64,000 nt of DNA. Origin: Vibrio hepatarius (lineage in GTDB: Bacteria; Pseudomonadota; Gammaproteobacteria; Enterobacterales; Vibrionaceae). Below the pieces are notes generated by a model. The model worked only from the letters and a program-made list of their open reading frames with translations. It was not told the origin of the DNA and did not search any database. Position 1 is the first letter of the stretch; each line of letters begins with the position of its first letter. Made by a program: the position numbers and the translations under genes. This document shows, one piece after another, positions 44,099-54,431 of the stretch. The stretch is from the NCBI RefSeq assembly GCF_011806575.1, contig NZ_JAATOO010000006.1, positions 158,427 through 222,426 of the forward strand, read 5' to 3'.

Positions 44099-47000
44099 AT
44101 GTTAAGTCGTTTCTTTATCCAGCGTCCTAAATTTGCGCTGGTTATCTCGATTATTCTTACTCTGGCTGGGGCGATATCTTTGATGATCTTGCCCGTGGCG
44201 GAATATCCAAAAATCAGTCCACCTTCCGTCGGTGTTACTGCTTATTACACTGGGGCAAGTGCAGAAGTCGTTGAACAAGCGATAGCCGACCCGATAGAAA
44301 CATCGGTCAACGGTGTAGAGAACATGATCTACATGTCCTCTAAGAGCGCGAATGATGGCTCGTATAGCCTCAATGTCACGTTTGATGTCGGTACAGACCC
44401 AGATATGGCGCAGGTGAACGTACAAAACCGTGTTGCGCAGATTGAGTCTAAGCTGCCACAAGAAGTACGTATGGTCGGCGTGACGGTTAAAAAGAGGTCG
44501 CCTGACTTGTTGATGGTACTGAACTTCTATTCACCAGACGGTAAGTATGACGATCAATTCCTAATCAACTACATCAACCTGAACGTTAAAGACCAACTGG
44601 CGCGAGTTAAAGGCATCAGTGAGGTGAACGTCATCGGTGGCGGTGAGTATGCGATGCGCGTTTGGCTTGATCCAGACAAAATGGCGAGCTTAAAACTGAC
44701 CACGTCTGACGTCTATGCGGCATTAGCGGAGCAAAACGTTCAGGTAGCGGCCGGTCGTGTTGGTGCAGCGCCATACAATGATGTGCAGGAAGTGCAGTTT
44801 AACCTAGTAACCAAAGGCCGTCTTGAGAGTGTGAGTGAGTTTGAGAACGTCGTTTTGCGCGCTAACAGCGATGGTTCAAGCGTATACCTCAAAGACATCG
44901 CCCGCGTTGAGTTAGGGAAGAAGTTCTACGATGGCAGCGGTAAGTTCCGTGACCAACAAGCCTCTATTGTTGCGCTTAACTTGCAATCCGACGCGAATGC
45001 ATTGGAAAGCGGCCAGGCTGTCATGGAGCTGTTAGACAACTTGAGTGTTAATTTTCCTGAAGGAATGGCTTACGAGACGAGTTATGACACAACTCTATTC
45101 GTTGCCGAATCGATTCAAGGTGTTGTTAAGACCTTGATTGAAGCGATTCTGCTCGTTATTGCGGTAACTTATCTGTTCTTAGGTAGCGCTCGAGCGACGC
45201 TGATACCTGTTGTGGCGATTCCTGTGTCATTAGTCGGGACGTTTGCAGTGATGCAAATGACTGGCTTTACGATTAACACGGTTACGCTGTTTGGTTTAAT
45301 TTTGGCAATTGGTATTGTGGTCGACGATGCGATCTTGGTTATCGAAAACGTTGATACCACGATGGCCAAAGACCCAAGTATCACTCCACGTAAAGCGACC
45401 TTATTGGCGATGAAAGAGGTGACGGGGCCAATTATTACTTCAACCATGGTTCTGCTTGCGGTATTCCTGCCAGTCGCGATGCTACCGGGTATCACCGGAA
45501 TCATGTATCGCCAGTTCGCGTTGACCATCTGTATCTCCGTGGTTATCTCTTCGATCAATGCGCTGACGCTGTCTCCAGCGCTGTGTTCGTTGGTACTAAA
45601 GCAGGGCGGCGGTAACACGGCTCGTTGGTTTGTCGCGTTCAATGACGGTTTAGAACGAATCACACACCGTTATGGCCAAGTGGCAGGTTTCTTGGTGAAG
45701 AAATCAGCGTTGCTAGTAGTGTTCTTTATCGTGGCCATCTCTGCGGTCACTTTCTTTGCTAACAACACGTCTTCGGCGTTCGTACCGCAAGAAGATAAAG
45801 GCATCTTATTGGTTAACGTTCAACTACCTGATTCGGCTTCACTCTCGCGTACAGAAGAGGTGACAGAGCAGTTGGTTGCAATGGTTAAACAAGAACCTGG
45901 TGTTGATGGCGTAACTGTTGCAAATGGTTTTGCGTTTATGACGGGGGCTGCAGCATCTAACGGCGCCTCCCTGTTCATTAAGTTACATGATTGGGAAACA
46001 CGGAATTCGCTTGATGGTGAACATGCAGCTAACGCGATTGCGCAGCGTATAAATGGTCGCGCAGCTATGGAGCTTCCTCAGGCCGTTGTGTTTGCAATGG
46101 GGCCGCCAGCGGTGCCGGGTATGGGCGCAGCATCGGGATTTGAATTTGTATTGGAAGATACACTAGGTCGCAGCCGTACCGATTTGGCTATGGTGATGGG
46201 GCAGGTGATTGAAGAAGCGACTAAGCAACCTGAGATAGCTTACGCTTTCAGTACTTTCCGTGCGAATGTGCCACACTACTATGTCGACATTGACCGTGAG
46301 AAAGCGAAGCAACTGGGGATTTCACTCAGCAGCATTTTCCAAACGCTACAGGGTAACTTAGGTTCTCTCTATGTGAACGACTTTACCATGTTTGGTAAGA
46401 ACTTCCGTGTGACAATGCAGGCCGATAGTGAATACCGCAGCGGAATGGAAGATCTAGAACGTTTCCATGTACGTTCTTCAAAAGGAGAGCTTATCCCTCT
46501 CAGCACGCTGGTTAGTTATGAACAGGTGTTTGAGCCAGACGTCGCTTGGCGTTACAACATGTACCGCAGTGCGATTATTCAGGGTGAACCCGCGCCGGGT
46601 TATTCGAGTGGCGACGCGATCGCTGCGATGGAGCGTGTTGCGGCAGATATTCTCCCGCAAGGCTACCAATACGAATGGACGGGTATGGCGTATCAAGAGG
46701 TGCTAGCGGGCAACCAGGCTATCTATGCTTTTGCCTTGGCACTGATCTTTATCTACTTGTTTATGGTGGCGCAATACGAGAGCTGGAGTATTCCGCTGGC
46801 GATTATCTTAGTTGTACCAGTTGCAACGCTGGGTACTTTCCTCGCGTTGAATCTGACTGGTACGCCGCTAAACCTATACGCACAGATTGGTTTGGTTCTG
46901 TTAATAGCATTGGCGGCGAAGAACGCAATTTTGATTGTGGAATTTGCTAAGCAAGAGCGTGAAGAAAAAGAGATCCCAATTGATCAGGCATCGGTAAATG

Positions 47001-47251
47001 GCGGTAAGCTACGTTTCCGTGCTGTGAACATGACGTCTTGGTCGTTCATCTTAGGGATCTTCCCACTGATCTTTGCATCAGGTGCGGGGCATGTAAGCCA
47101 AAACTCGTTGGGCATCTCGCTGGTCGGTGGGCTGTTGTGTGTGTTATTAGCAGGTACGTTCCTTATCCCAGGTTTCTATGCACTGGTGCAGCGTCAACGC
47201 GAAAAAATACATGGTGGTAACACCAAACTTATCCCGCTAGATGACGAGTAG
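44099..47251 (+). CDS. RND multidrug efflux pump (HAE1 family)
   Basis: A 1050-residue AcrB-type pump with 12 membrane helices and two large periplasmic loops. The proton-relay aspartates lie in [15 protein letters not shown]; the N-terminus ([20 protein letters not shown]) is standard for HAE1 pumps. It exports drugs, detergents or bile salts using the proton gradient together with the adaptor just upstream. It is followed by a strong terminator. Substrate range cannot be read from the sequence. Confidence 0.96.
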   Translation: MLSRFFIQRPKFALVISIILTLAGAISLMILPVAEYPKISPPSVGVTAYYTGASAEVVEQAIADPIETSVNGVENMIYMSSKSANDGSYSLNVTFDVGTDPDMAQVNVQNRVAQIESKLPQEVRMVGVTVKKRSPDLLMVLNFYSPDGKYDDQFLINYINLNVKDQLARVKGISEVNVIGGGEYAMRVWLDPDKMASLKLTTSDVYAALAEQNVQVAAGRVGAAPYNDVQEVQFNLVTKGRLESVSEFENVVLRANSDGSSVYLKDIARVELGKKFYDGSGKFRDQQASIVALNLQSDANALESGQAVMELLDNLSVNFPEGMAYETSYDTTLFVAESIQGVVKTLIEAILLVIAVTYLFLGSARATLIPVVAIPVSLVGTFAVMQMTGFTINTVTLFGLILAIGIVVDDAILVIENVDTTMAKDPSITPRKATLLAMKEVTGPIITSTMVLLAVFLPVAMLPGITGIMYRQFALTICISVVISSINALTLSPALCSLVLKQGGGNTARWFVAFNDGLERITHRYGQVAGFLVKKSALLVVFFIVAISAVTFFANNTSSAFVPQEDKGILLVNVQLPDSASLSRTEEVTEQLVAMVKQEPGVDGVTVANGFAFMTGAAASNGASLFIKLHDWETRNSLDGEHAANAIAQRINGRAAMELPQAVVFAMGPPAVPGMGAASGFEFVLEDTLGRSRTDLAMVMGQVIEEATKQPEIAYAFSTFRANVPHYYVDIDREKAKQLGISLSSIFQTLQGNLGSLYVNDFTMFGKNFRVTMQADSEYRSGMEDLERFHVRSSKGELIPLSTLVSYEQVFEPDVAWRYNMYRSAIIQGEPAPGYSSGDAIAAMERVAADILPQGYQYEWTGMAYQEVLAGNQAIYAFALALIFIYLFMVAQYESWSIPLAIILVVPVATLGTFLALNLTGTPLNLYAQIGLVLLIALAAKNAILIVEFAKQEREEKEIPIDQASVNGGKLRFRAVNMTSWSFILGIFPLIFASGAGHVSQNSLGISLVGGLLCVLLAGTFLIPGFYALVQRQREKIHGGNTKLIPLDDE

Positions 47252-47275
47252 CGAGCGAAGCAATCCATAACAATC

Positions 47276-47301
47276 AAAGCCAACGTATCTACGTTGGCTT
47301 T
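47276..47301 (+). terminator. Terminator of the RND operon
   Basis: AAAGCCAACGTA and TACGTTGGCTTT (47276-47301) form a long stem with a tight ATCT loop, followed by TTGTTT. Confidence 0.88.
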
Positions 47302-47459
47302 TTGTTTCTATGTATACACCTGCATACCAACAAATCTACGAGTTAACGCTGTTTTCTGTGCGTGTTCGCTATTACTATTACTATGTCATTGCCTTCATAT
47401 TGAAGAACACAATCCAATTCGGACCAAGGTATGGTCTTTGTCGTATAGGAAATACAATA

Positions 47460-49073
47460 ATGAATAGAACATCCATCGCGCTTCTTGTCTCTGTAGCACT
47501 CTGTGCGCCCGCATATGCTGCAACGCTTCCAAATGACGTCAAACTGGCTAAAGAACAACATTTAGTGCGCGGTAACGGTGCTGAACCAAGCACGCTTGAC
47601 CCAACATTCGTTAACTCTGGTATGCCAGGCGACATTATTGCAAACGACATGTTTGAAGGCTTGGTGATCGAGAATTCTCAAGGGCAGATTGTTCCCGGCC
47701 AAGCGACCCAGTGGACAGTCTCTGACGACGGCTTAACTTACACGTTTAATATACGCAAAGGAACTCTGTGGTCTAATGGCGAGCCTGTTACGGCCAATGA
47801 TTTTGTTTTTGCTTGGCAGCGCGCAGTTAATCCAAAGACGGGTAACAACACTGGCCATTATTTTGTCACGGCGAACATAGCCAATGCGAAAGCCATTCAA
47901 GAGGGTGAAAAGCAACCACAAGATCTAGGCATTAAAGCAATAGATGCCAATACTTTAGAAATTACCCTAGCAAAGCCAACGCCTTATTTGCTTAGCCTTT
48001 TGAGTGTGAAGACCTTCTTCCCGTTACCTCAAGCGACAGTTGATAAACATGCAGACGCTTGGACCAAACCAGAGAATATCGTCACCAACGGCGCATACAA
48101 GCTGGTTAAGTGGGTTCCGAATGAGTACGTTGAAGTCGAGCGCAACACCAATTATTGGAATAACAGCCAAACAGTGATCAATAAGGTTACTTATCTCGGG
48201 CTCAATTCTCAAAACGCTGAATTGTTGCGTTACCAAGCCGGTGAAATTGATATGACCAACCGAGTGCAGTTGGAGCAGTATCAGCGCTACATGAAGAACA
48301 ACCCGGAGCAAATTAAAGCTCAGGCGCTATTGGGTTCTTATGTGTACTCGTTTAATACCAAGAAGCCACCTTTTGATAACGTTAAGGTTCGTAGAGCGCT
48401 CAGTATGGCAGTTGATCGCGACATCTTAGTCGAAAAGATCACCGGACAGGGCGAGCCAAAAGCATTCTCACCAGTGCCAACTACGATTCCATCGTATCAA
48501 GCACCTGCACCAAGTTTTGCGAATTTGACGCGTGAACAAAATCTAGAGAATGCTAAACGGCTATTGGCCGAAGCGGGGTATAACACACAGAATCCACTTT
48601 CTTTTACCCTGACGTACAACACCAGCGAGAACCATAAGAAGATCGCACTGGCGATTGCCTCGATGTGGAAACCACTCGGCGTTAAAGTTGATCTGCAGAA
48701 CATGGAATGGAAAGCGTATGTCTCGGCGAAAAGTGTCGGTGATTATCAGCTGGCACGTTCTTGGGCGTTTGGCGACTACCCAGAGCCATCATCGATTCTA
48801 GAGGCGTTTACTTGTGGCCATGTAGCGAATGAGAGTGGTTATTGCGACGAGCAGTTTGATCAACTGATGTCTAAAGCCGCAGAGGCGTCTTCGAAGCAAC
48901 AACGTTATCAATTGTATGCTGAAGCTGAGGCATTACTTGGCGAGGCAGCTCCGATGATTCCGCTTTATCACTACAACCACACTCGTTTAGTGCGTAATAC
49001 ATTAAAAGGTTTCCCGGAAAACAACCCTAAAGGCAATATCTACGCAAAAGATATGTATTTCATCGCTGAGTAA
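47460..49073 (+). CDS. oppA: Oligopeptide ABC transporter substrate-binding protein (OppA-like)
   Basis: A 537-residue periplasmic binding protein of the OppA/DppA family. ATG 47460 yields a clear signal peptide (MNRTSIALLVSVALCAPAYA); the frame runs 50 codons upstream without support. Family blocks include GNGAEPSTLDPTF and MFEGLV near the N-terminus. No oppBCDF permease or ATPase genes accompany it, so it presumably delivers peptides to a permease encoded elsewhere or has a specialised MppA-like role. This is inferred from the missing neighbours. Confidence 0.92.
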   Translation: MNRTSIALLVSVALCAPAYAATLPNDVKLAKEQHLVRGNGAEPSTLDPTFVNSGMPGDIIANDMFEGLVIENSQGQIVPGQATQWTVSDDGLTYTFNIRKGTLWSNGEPVTANDFVFAWQRAVNPKTGNNTGHYFVTANIANAKAIQEGEKQPQDLGIKAIDANTLEITLAKPTPYLLSLLSVKTFFPLPQATVDKHADAWTKPENIVTNGAYKLVKWVPNEYVEVERNTNYWNNSQTVINKVTYLGLNSQNAELLRYQAGEIDMTNRVQLEQYQRYMKNNPEQIKAQALLGSYVYSFNTKKPPFDNVKVRRALSMAVDRDILVEKITGQGEPKAFSPVPTTIPSYQAPAPSFANLTREQNLENAKRLLAEAGYNTQNPLSFTLTYNTSENHKKIALAIASMWKPLGVKVDLQNMEWKAYVSAKSVGDYQLARSWAFGDYPEPSSILEAFTCGHVANESGYCDEQFDQLMSKAAEASSKQQRYQLYAEAEALLGEAAPMIPLYHYNHTRLVRNTLKGFPENNPKGNIYAKDMYFIAE

Positions 49074-49081
49074 AAAGAAAA

Positions 49082-49102
49082 AAGCCCGCGTAATGCGGGC
49101 TT
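49082..49102. terminator. Convergent terminator between oppA and the chemoreceptor
   Basis: AAGCCCGC (49082-49089) and GCGGGCTT (49095-49102) with loop GTAAT. A strong U-tract (TTTTCTTTTT) follows on the minus strand; the plus side is weaker. Confidence 0.88.
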
Positions 49103-49122
49103 ATTGCTTAATGATGTTTCAT

Positions 49123-50883
49123 CTATGAAGTCTTAAACTCGGCAACAGCATGGTCCATTTCAATAGCTTGAGCTGACACGCGGTCAACTTCGTTTAGACA
49201 TTGCTGCGCAGAGTGCATGTTGCTTTCCGAAATGCTGTTTAGTTCAGCAATCGAATCGCTCACTTGATTCATCACGATGCCTTGCTCTTCAATCGCTGAC
49301 GCAATACGTTCAGAGTTTGCCTGAATATTGTCCATATCAGTGATGATTTGCGTTAGGCTGTCATCCAGTGATGCCGATGAATCTAGCGTTTGACGACCTT
49401 GCTCATTACATTGGTCGATGTTAATCACTACAGTGTGCATCTGCGATTGGATAGCGGTAACCACTTTAGTGATTTCTTCCGTTGATTGGTGCGTTCTGCT
49501 TGCTAGCGCGCGAACTTCGTCTGCCACAACGGCAAACCCGCGACCTTGTTCGCCCGCACGTGCTGCTTCGATCGCTGCATTCAATGCGAGTAGGTTAGTT
49601 TGCTCGGCGATTTCCTGAATGATGTTAACCGCGTCACCAATCTTATCAACGTGCGTGTTAAGCGAGTTAATTGAACTCTGGCTGTCGCCTAGGATCATCG
49701 ATAGCTGGCCAATATTCTCAACCGTTGACTTAACAACGTCACGACCAGAACCTGCGTTTACAGCTGCTTGCTGCACGCCTTCAACTGCTACTGCGGTACT
49801 TTCTGAAATTTCACTGATAGTCGACACCATTTGCTGAACAGAGGTCGCCATGGTCATGGTGTGGTCAGCTTGAACGTTGAACTGCTCAATAACGTTTTCA
49901 AGCTCGTTGTGCATGTTAGATGTACTCGCAGAGAGCTCGGACGATTTCGTTTGAGTGCCTGAGATAAGTAGCTCAAGTTTTTCGAGTAGGCGGTTAAAGT
50001 AGTTGCCAATAGAAACCAGCTCGTCTTTACCTTGCAAGTTTGCTCGTAACGAGACGTTGTTTGAGCGGGCAATTTCCTGGATGATCTCGAGTAAACTAGA
50101 CACCTGACGGTTGATAGAACGTGAGATCTGCAAGATAAACAGAACGATGATCAAAATAACCAATGCTGTCACAATTATTTTGAATGTCGCTAGCTTGTTA
50201 CTGATTTCTTCAGATTGTGTAGCCAAAGTGTTTACGAAATCAGTAAATTGCTCTTCAACAGTATGAGAAAGTGCGCGTGTTTCGCCGAGTAGGCCAACAT
50301 TGTACTTAAGGCCAATTTTCTCTTTCTGAGCGATAAGCGCTTGTGCTGCAGCCAGTAGCTTCGAAGATTCAGCAGGTACTAAGCTGCTATCAAGCGCGCC
50401 ACGTTCAACTTTTTCATCAAATTCAAACAAGCTGACGAGTTGGTCGCTAGACAGGTAAGTACGTGCAGCTTCAAGCTCAGCGTTATAGTCGCCGAGCAAT
50501 TTGGATTCTGGGTCTAGCCCCATCTGATCATAAGCGTTAACCAGCGCAGTAAAGCCAGACTGGTATTTAAGAATGTCTTTTTTAAGTTGCGCACTGCTCG
50601 CCATATCATGAGATGTTAGAATATCGGATAATTCAGCCTCAGTTGCGAGGAACTTATCCATGTTTTCATTGAAGCGGGTTAGGTACTTCATATCTTTGCG
50701 CAACAAAAAGTCTTTTTCATTACGGCGCAAGTTCAGCAAACGAACTTCTAAATCGGCCACAAGAAGATTCGCGTGGTTTAGCTGATAGGTTGTCTTGGCA
50801 AAATGAGACGTTGAAAAAAGTAGAGAAACAACGCCCAAAATGGCAACTGCACCTAATGAATATACTTTGTGTTTAATATTCAT
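49123..50883 (-). CDS. Methyl-accepting chemotaxis protein
   Basis: A 586-residue chemoreceptor: membrane helix 1 (about 8-28), a long all-helical periplasmic sensor (about 30-230, size fits an HBM-type bimodular bundle), membrane helix 2 (about 235-258), HAMP, and a signalling domain with the conserved tip [23 protein letters not shown] sensors of known type bind organic acids or polyamines; the ligand here is unknown. No CheR/CheB pentapeptide is seen at the C-terminus. It is a single gene. Confidence 0.94.
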   Translation of the reverse strand: MNIKHKVYSLGAVAILGVVSLLFSTSHFAKTTYQLNHANLLVADLEVRLLNLRRNEKDFLLRKDMKYLTRFNENMDKFLATEAELSDILTSHDMASSAQLKKDILKYQSGFTALVNAYDQMGLDPESKLLGDYNAELEAARTYLSSDQLVSLFEFDEKVERGALDSSLVPAESSKLLAAAQALIAQKEKIGLKYNVGLLGETRALSHTVEEQFTDFVNTLATQSEEISNKLATFKIIVTALVILIIVLFILQISRSINRQVSSLLEIIQEIARSNNVSLRANLQGKDELVSIGNYFNRLLEKLELLISGTQTKSSELSASTSNMHNELENVIEQFNVQADHTMTMATSVQQMVSTISEISESTAVAVEGVQQAAVNAGSGRDVVKSTVENIGQLSMILGDSQSSINSLNTHVDKIGDAVNIIQEIAEQTNLLALNAAIEAARAGEQGRGFAVVADEVRALASRTHQSTEEITKVVTAIQSQMHTVVINIDQCNEQGRQTLDSSASLDDSLTQIITDMDNIQANSERIASAIEEQGIVMNQVSDSIAELNSISESNMHSAQQCLNEVDRVSAQAIEMDHAVAEFKTS

Positions 50884-51017
50884 AAGATTACCTAGGTCTG
50901 GGATAAAATTGTGTGCTTTGTCGTGATGTTAGTCGCAAATGACTAGTTTATCAATTGAGATAACTACTAAAGTGTTAGTGTTGTCATGTTAAATGTTTAA
51001 AACTGGATGCTTTCAAT

Positions 51018-51629
51018 ATGTTAGATATAGTTTCCACTTATCAAGGACTTATTTTTGATATGGATGGAACGCTGATTGATACCATGCCTGCGCATATGCA
51101 AGCGTGGAGAAAAACAGCAGAACACTTTAATTTTCCATGCCATGTGGAATGGCTCCATAGTTTAGGGGGAATGCCAAGCTTTAAGATCGCCGATCAAATT
51201 AATCAGAAATACGGCATGAACCTAGACCCACAAGCAGTGTCGCGCTTTAAAATGGCCGCGTTTGCCTCTTTAGAGGAGCACGGTGAACCGATTCAATGCA
51301 CTAACGATGTTTTTGAACATTTCTATGGCAAGCGAAAACTCGCAGTAGGGACAGGTAGCCAAAGAGACGGTGCAATGCGCATTCTAAACAAGGCAAACTT
51401 AATCGATAAGTTGGATGCGATTGTTACCGCAACAGATGTCGAAAATCATAAGCCCTCACCTGATACCTTTTTGCAAGCCGCGAGTCTGTTGTCGTTAGCG
51501 CCTAGCCAGTGTGTTGTGTTTGAAGATACCGAATTAGGTAAACAAGCGGCACACGCAGGCGGTATGGATTGCATTATGGTTGAAGGGGATAAACTGGTGT
51601 TTTATCCAGTAAATAATGTGACCAATTAA
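51018..51629 (+). CDS. yqaB: HAD phosphatase, YqaB-like (fructose-1-phosphate/6-phosphogluconate)
   Basis: A 203-residue HAD-IA phosphatase. The nucleophile motif is FDMDGTLIDT, motif II GTGSQ, a lysine at NHKPSPDTF and motif IV VFEDTELG. It resembles E. coli YqaB, which dephosphorylates fructose-1-phosphate and 6-phosphogluconate. It is a single gene with its own terminator, convergent with the broken gsk. Confidence 0.88.
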   Translation: MLDIVSTYQGLIFDMDGTLIDTMPAHMQAWRKTAEHFNFPCHVEWLHSLGGMPSFKIADQINQKYGMNLDPQAVSRFKMAAFASLEEHGEPIQCTNDVFEHFYGKRKLAVGTGSQRDGAMRILNKANLIDKLDAIVTATDVENHKPSPDTFLQAASLLSLAPSQCVVFEDTELGKQAAHAGGMDCIMVEGDKLVFYPVNNVTN

Positions 51630-51638
51630 TGGAAACAA

Positions 51639-51661
51639 AAAGCCGCTCAGTGAGCGGCTTT
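51639..51661. terminator. Convergent terminator between yqaB and gsk
   Basis: AAAGCCGCTC (51639-51648) and GAGCGGCTTT (51652-51661) with loop AGT. TTTTGTTT follows on the minus strand; TAATAT follows on the plus strand. Confidence 0.88.
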
Positions 51662-51674
51662 AATATATTTGGAA

Positions 51675-52942
51675 CTAGCGGTCCCAGTATGCTTCTTCCA
51701 AGCTGTCTTCACGTTCTGGCAGAGCGCGAGTCAAGCGTGGTGAGTGCTGGGTCAATACTTCGTAGCTTACTCGGTTCGCGTATTTACAAATTTGCGATAG
51801 CGATGAGTAAGTCAGATACGGCTTGTCATGCTTTGATGAATTCGGCACATTATTCGCGTGGTGGCTGTTTGCCGCCATATCATGAAGCAGGGCAGAAAGT
51901 GCAGCATCACCAGCACCGTTAGTGTTTTTGATCTCTAGCGGGCCACCTAAATAAGGACCAATATGAGAGTATACTTTTACCGGTGTTGTGCAGTCTTCTT
52001 TGCGCATGGCGCGACTGAATTCGTACTTGTTGAACTCAGGGATGTTACCCGGTAACAATGGTAGCTCTGTTTCACGTTTAACGGAGTCATCTGTGTAACC
52101 CGCCATGTAAAGACCGACTGCGCCTGCTGTACAAAGAACTAAGTCCACCCACTCGAGTGCTTTATCTGCAGCCAGTAGAGGATCTTTTTCGCCCGTCAGC
52201 GCTTCGCCTTCTTCTTCGTTCATCGCAACAATAGAGATGTTCTCTTTAATGTATTGTTGCCACCATTCAGCGTTACCTTCGATGACCCATTTCGTACCTA
52301 GTGTCAGTACCACAGGAACATTATTCTGTTTAGCTAGTTCAATCGCACGAGCTACAGCTTTAGGCATTGGATCTTCAGGTTTACCGCGCATTAGGTAAGA
52401 AGAGACAACCAGTGCAGACGATTTTTCGAATACTTCACTTGGTATGCTTTCAGGACGAAGATTGTTCATCTCACCTTCGTTGATAGCGAATGTGCGTTCG
52501 CCGTCATCTGAAATAAGGGTGTAACAACGACCAATTGAACCTTCAACTGTCTGTAAGTGGTTTAAGTTCATGCGCGATGAAGTTCGGCATAGGTAACGGT
52601 AAGCAAAAGAACCTACCTCGATGTTGCGCGACATAACACCAAGCAATACTGACTTGCTGTCTGCTAGGACAGAGTAGTTGTGTAGAGTGTTACCGATAGT
52701 GTCAGTTCGTCGTATAGAGCGTCAGCTTTGCTTTCTTCTAAGACCAGAGAGTGACCTTTACTTAATTGATATTTTTCAAGGAACTCATCGTCTACACGAG
52801 CTTCGATATCAACAATGGTTTGACCAACACCAACAATGATCGGGCGATAGAGTTTTGGTGTCTCTTTCATCTGGTTGATGAGTGGGTCACGAGCGTGTGT
52901 AGGGAAGTAGTGCTTAGATTTGCGCTGTCCTGGGAACTTCAT
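51675..52942 (-). pseudogene. gsk: Inosine-guanosine kinase, broken by an internal deletion
   Basis: Two open frames on the minus strand together form an almost complete Gsk (PfkB family, phosphorylates inosine and guanosine). The first, from ATG 52942 (MKFPGQRKSKHY), runs to ...KADALYDEL; the second, in another frame, resumes at TIGNTLHNYSVLADSKSV and runs to EDSLEEAYWDR. Against the E. coli protein as recalled, about 13 residues are missing at the junction (52701-52702), including the FAGG glycines, and two bases remain. That implies a deletion of about 37 bp and a frameshift. The remaining catalytic block NTNGAGDAAL is intact but out of frame. The enzyme should be inactive. Confidence 0.85.
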
Positions 52943-53017
52943 ATTTACAGGTAAGTAGGAAATTTTCGCGCATGATATCACACAACGTTAAGAATGCTTT
53001 CATTTTTATTACATAAA

Positions 53018-53047
53018 ACAGTGCCAGACCAATTGGTCTGGCACTGT
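53018..53047 (-). terminator. Terminator of creA
   Basis: ACAGTGCCAGACC (53018-53030) and GGTCTGGCACTGT (53035-53047) form a perfect 13-bp stem with loop AATT, just past the creA stop. TTTATG follows on the minus strand. Confidence 0.78.
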
Positions 53048-53053
53048 AAAGTA

Positions 53054-53524
53054 CTATTCTTTGCCAGTGTACGCACCGAACGCTTTGGTTCCCCAAAGTG
53101 GCACAGTTGACAAGCTGTGCTTGAAGCTACCGGAGGTTTCTTTTGTCGAGTAAGAGATGTACATCAGAGTTTGGTTTTCAACATCAAGAATACGGCGGAT
53201 CTTCATGCTCTTGAAGAAGATACTCTTTGACTTTTTGAACACTACTTCGCCGTCATTGGATTTGTCGATTTGTGCGATCATTTCTGCTGTAATTTCGCCA
53301 GTTTGACGGCATGAAATCGAGCTGTCACTTGGGTCTGCGAGGCTGAAGTCCGCTTCAATAGAAGCCACATGACAAGTAACACCGGTTACGATTGGGTCTT
53401 GCATATGATTGAGCTTAATATCTTTCATTGTGAATAGGCCCAGACTCACGTCGCCCACTTCACCACTGTCACAAGCTGAAAGGCTAAGCGCCATCACCGC
53501 GGCTAAGGTTAACTTTTTAATCAT
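53054..53524 (-). CDS. creA: CreA-family lipoprotein
   Basis: A 156-residue CreA-family protein. The N-terminus ends in lipobox LSAC with Cys18, so unlike E. coli CreA it is probably a lipoprotein. Conserved blocks are VTCHVAS, ISCRQTG, GEVVFKKS and KSMKIRRILD. CreA has no established function; it is near creBCD in E. coli but not here. It is monocistronic. Confidence 0.85.
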   Translation of the reverse strand: MIKKLTLAAVMALSLSACDSGEVGDVSLGLFTMKDIKLNHMQDPIVTGVTCHVASIEADFSLADPSDSSISCRQTGEITAEMIAQIDKSNDGEVVFKKSKSIFFKSMKIRRILDVENQTLMYISYSTKETSGSFKHSLSTVPLWGTKAFGAYTGKE

Positions 53525-53698
53525 AATAATGTGTCCTAAAAACTAAGGGCAAATCTGCCAAGAAGCGATAAACCTAATCTAACTGATTGATATAGCATAT
53601 CAGCTTTTCTGTCGTATATTGAATAATCACGTAAAACACTTGTGAGATGACCAGCTTACCGATAAGCTGACGCCAAATCGCTCGAGTTGTAAATACTA

Positions 53699-54217
53699 AT
53701 GACAGACACCATTCCGCATATCGCTAAAATCAAAAACCAATGGCTCGCTGAGCAAGTTGACGTACAGTACCCAACGAAAGAAAGTTTAGCGGGGCGCAAG
53801 CTCTATCTAGCGAAAGCGGAGCAACAACATTTCATCACTCTAGATACTGACATTCAGTATGAGCCGAATTTTGCGGAAGAAGATATTTTCCTCGTCGACT
53901 TTCATCGTTTAACTGTCATGTTCTCACTTCTACAGTCTCAACGCTGGGATAAGCCTGAAGAACAGGAGCTGATTGTCGAGTTCCTGACTCAAATCATCTA
54001 TTCTGAACCATGCCAGCTTTATCTGGGTTTCAGCAATGGTGAACCTGTGGCCGCAGCGATGGTAACCATCACTGATGATGCTTCTCTGATCTCTGATGTT
54101 GTGGTGAATCAAGCAAGTGATATCGAGAATTGCGCGCGCTTTGCTCTCTCTATCGCCAACAAGTTATCGTTGAACAACTCATCATCTCGCGAACTCTATC
54201 TCGAAGTCACTCCATAA
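53699..54217 (+). CDS. Uncharacterised 172-residue protein
   Basis: No family was recognised. The protein is soluble and acidic, with no signal peptide or membrane segment. The second half (about 100-160: LYLGFSNGEPVAAAMVTITDDASLISDVVVN) has the alternating strand pattern of a degenerate GNAT core, but the acetyl-CoA loop is absent. ATG 53699 lacks a clear ribosome binding site; a 7-bp hairpin (53652-53669) lies 30 bp upstream. It is a single gene, followed by a hairpin. Coding potential is good over its full length. Confidence 0.7.
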   Translation: MTDTIPHIAKIKNQWLAEQVDVQYPTKESLAGRKLYLAKAEQQHFITLDTDIQYEPNFAEEDIFLVDFHRLTVMFSLLQSQRWDKPEEQELIVEFLTQIIYSEPCQLYLGFSNGEPVAAAMVTITDDASLISDVVVNQASDIENCARFALSIANKLSLNNSSSRELYLEVTP

Positions 54218-54233
54218 CCTTTTTCCTCGTAAA

Positions 54234-54258
54234 ACTAGACACTTTCTTTGTGTCTAGT
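54234..54258 (+). terminator. Hairpin after the 172-residue gene
   Basis: ACTAGACAC (54234-54242) and GTGTCTAGT (54250-54258) form a 9-bp stem with loop TTTCTTT; the following CAGCTATTT is only a weak U-tract. Confidence 0.6.
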
Positions 54259-54290
54259 CAGCTATTTCGCCTTTGAAACATCATAGCTAA

Positions 54291-54355
54291 GGTATGAATC
54301 AATACAGATATCTGCTCAAAGAGTGATTTAACTATGAATTTTGCTGATTCATACC
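54291..54355. repeat. 11-bp inverted repeat with 43-base loop upstream of the yieH-like gene
   Basis: GGTATGAATCA (54291-54301) and TGATTCATACC (54345-54355) are perfect inverted copies. The loop contains the palindrome CAGATATCTG (54305-54314), and CATTTTT follows the second arm. It lies 77 bp upstream of the HAD phosphatase. It could be a terminator, a regulatory RNA structure or a relic of a small repeat element. Confidence 0.55.
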
Positions 54356-54431
54356 CATTTTTGACACCAATTTGTTAAGCCAATCATGTTAAACATGCTC
54401 AACTGTTTTATTATTTTTTGAGTTGAAATAA

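Noticed and set aside
45169..45663. 164-codon minus-strand open frame inside the RND pump gene
   Set aside because: Antisense to a conserved pump gene with no start signal or protein-like features.
51629..51922. 97-codon plus-strand frame after yqaB
   Set aside because: It runs antisense through the well-preserved gsk 3' end and through a terminator.
52664..52981. Reading the two gsk pieces as two separate genes
   Set aside because: Both match contiguous parts of one kinase, the second lacks a proper start (only TTG inside conserved sequence), and the junction shows a frame change.
54334..54378. 14-codon ORF inside the inverted repeat region
   Set aside because: No convincing ribosome binding site and no run of regulatory codons, so a leader peptide is not supported.
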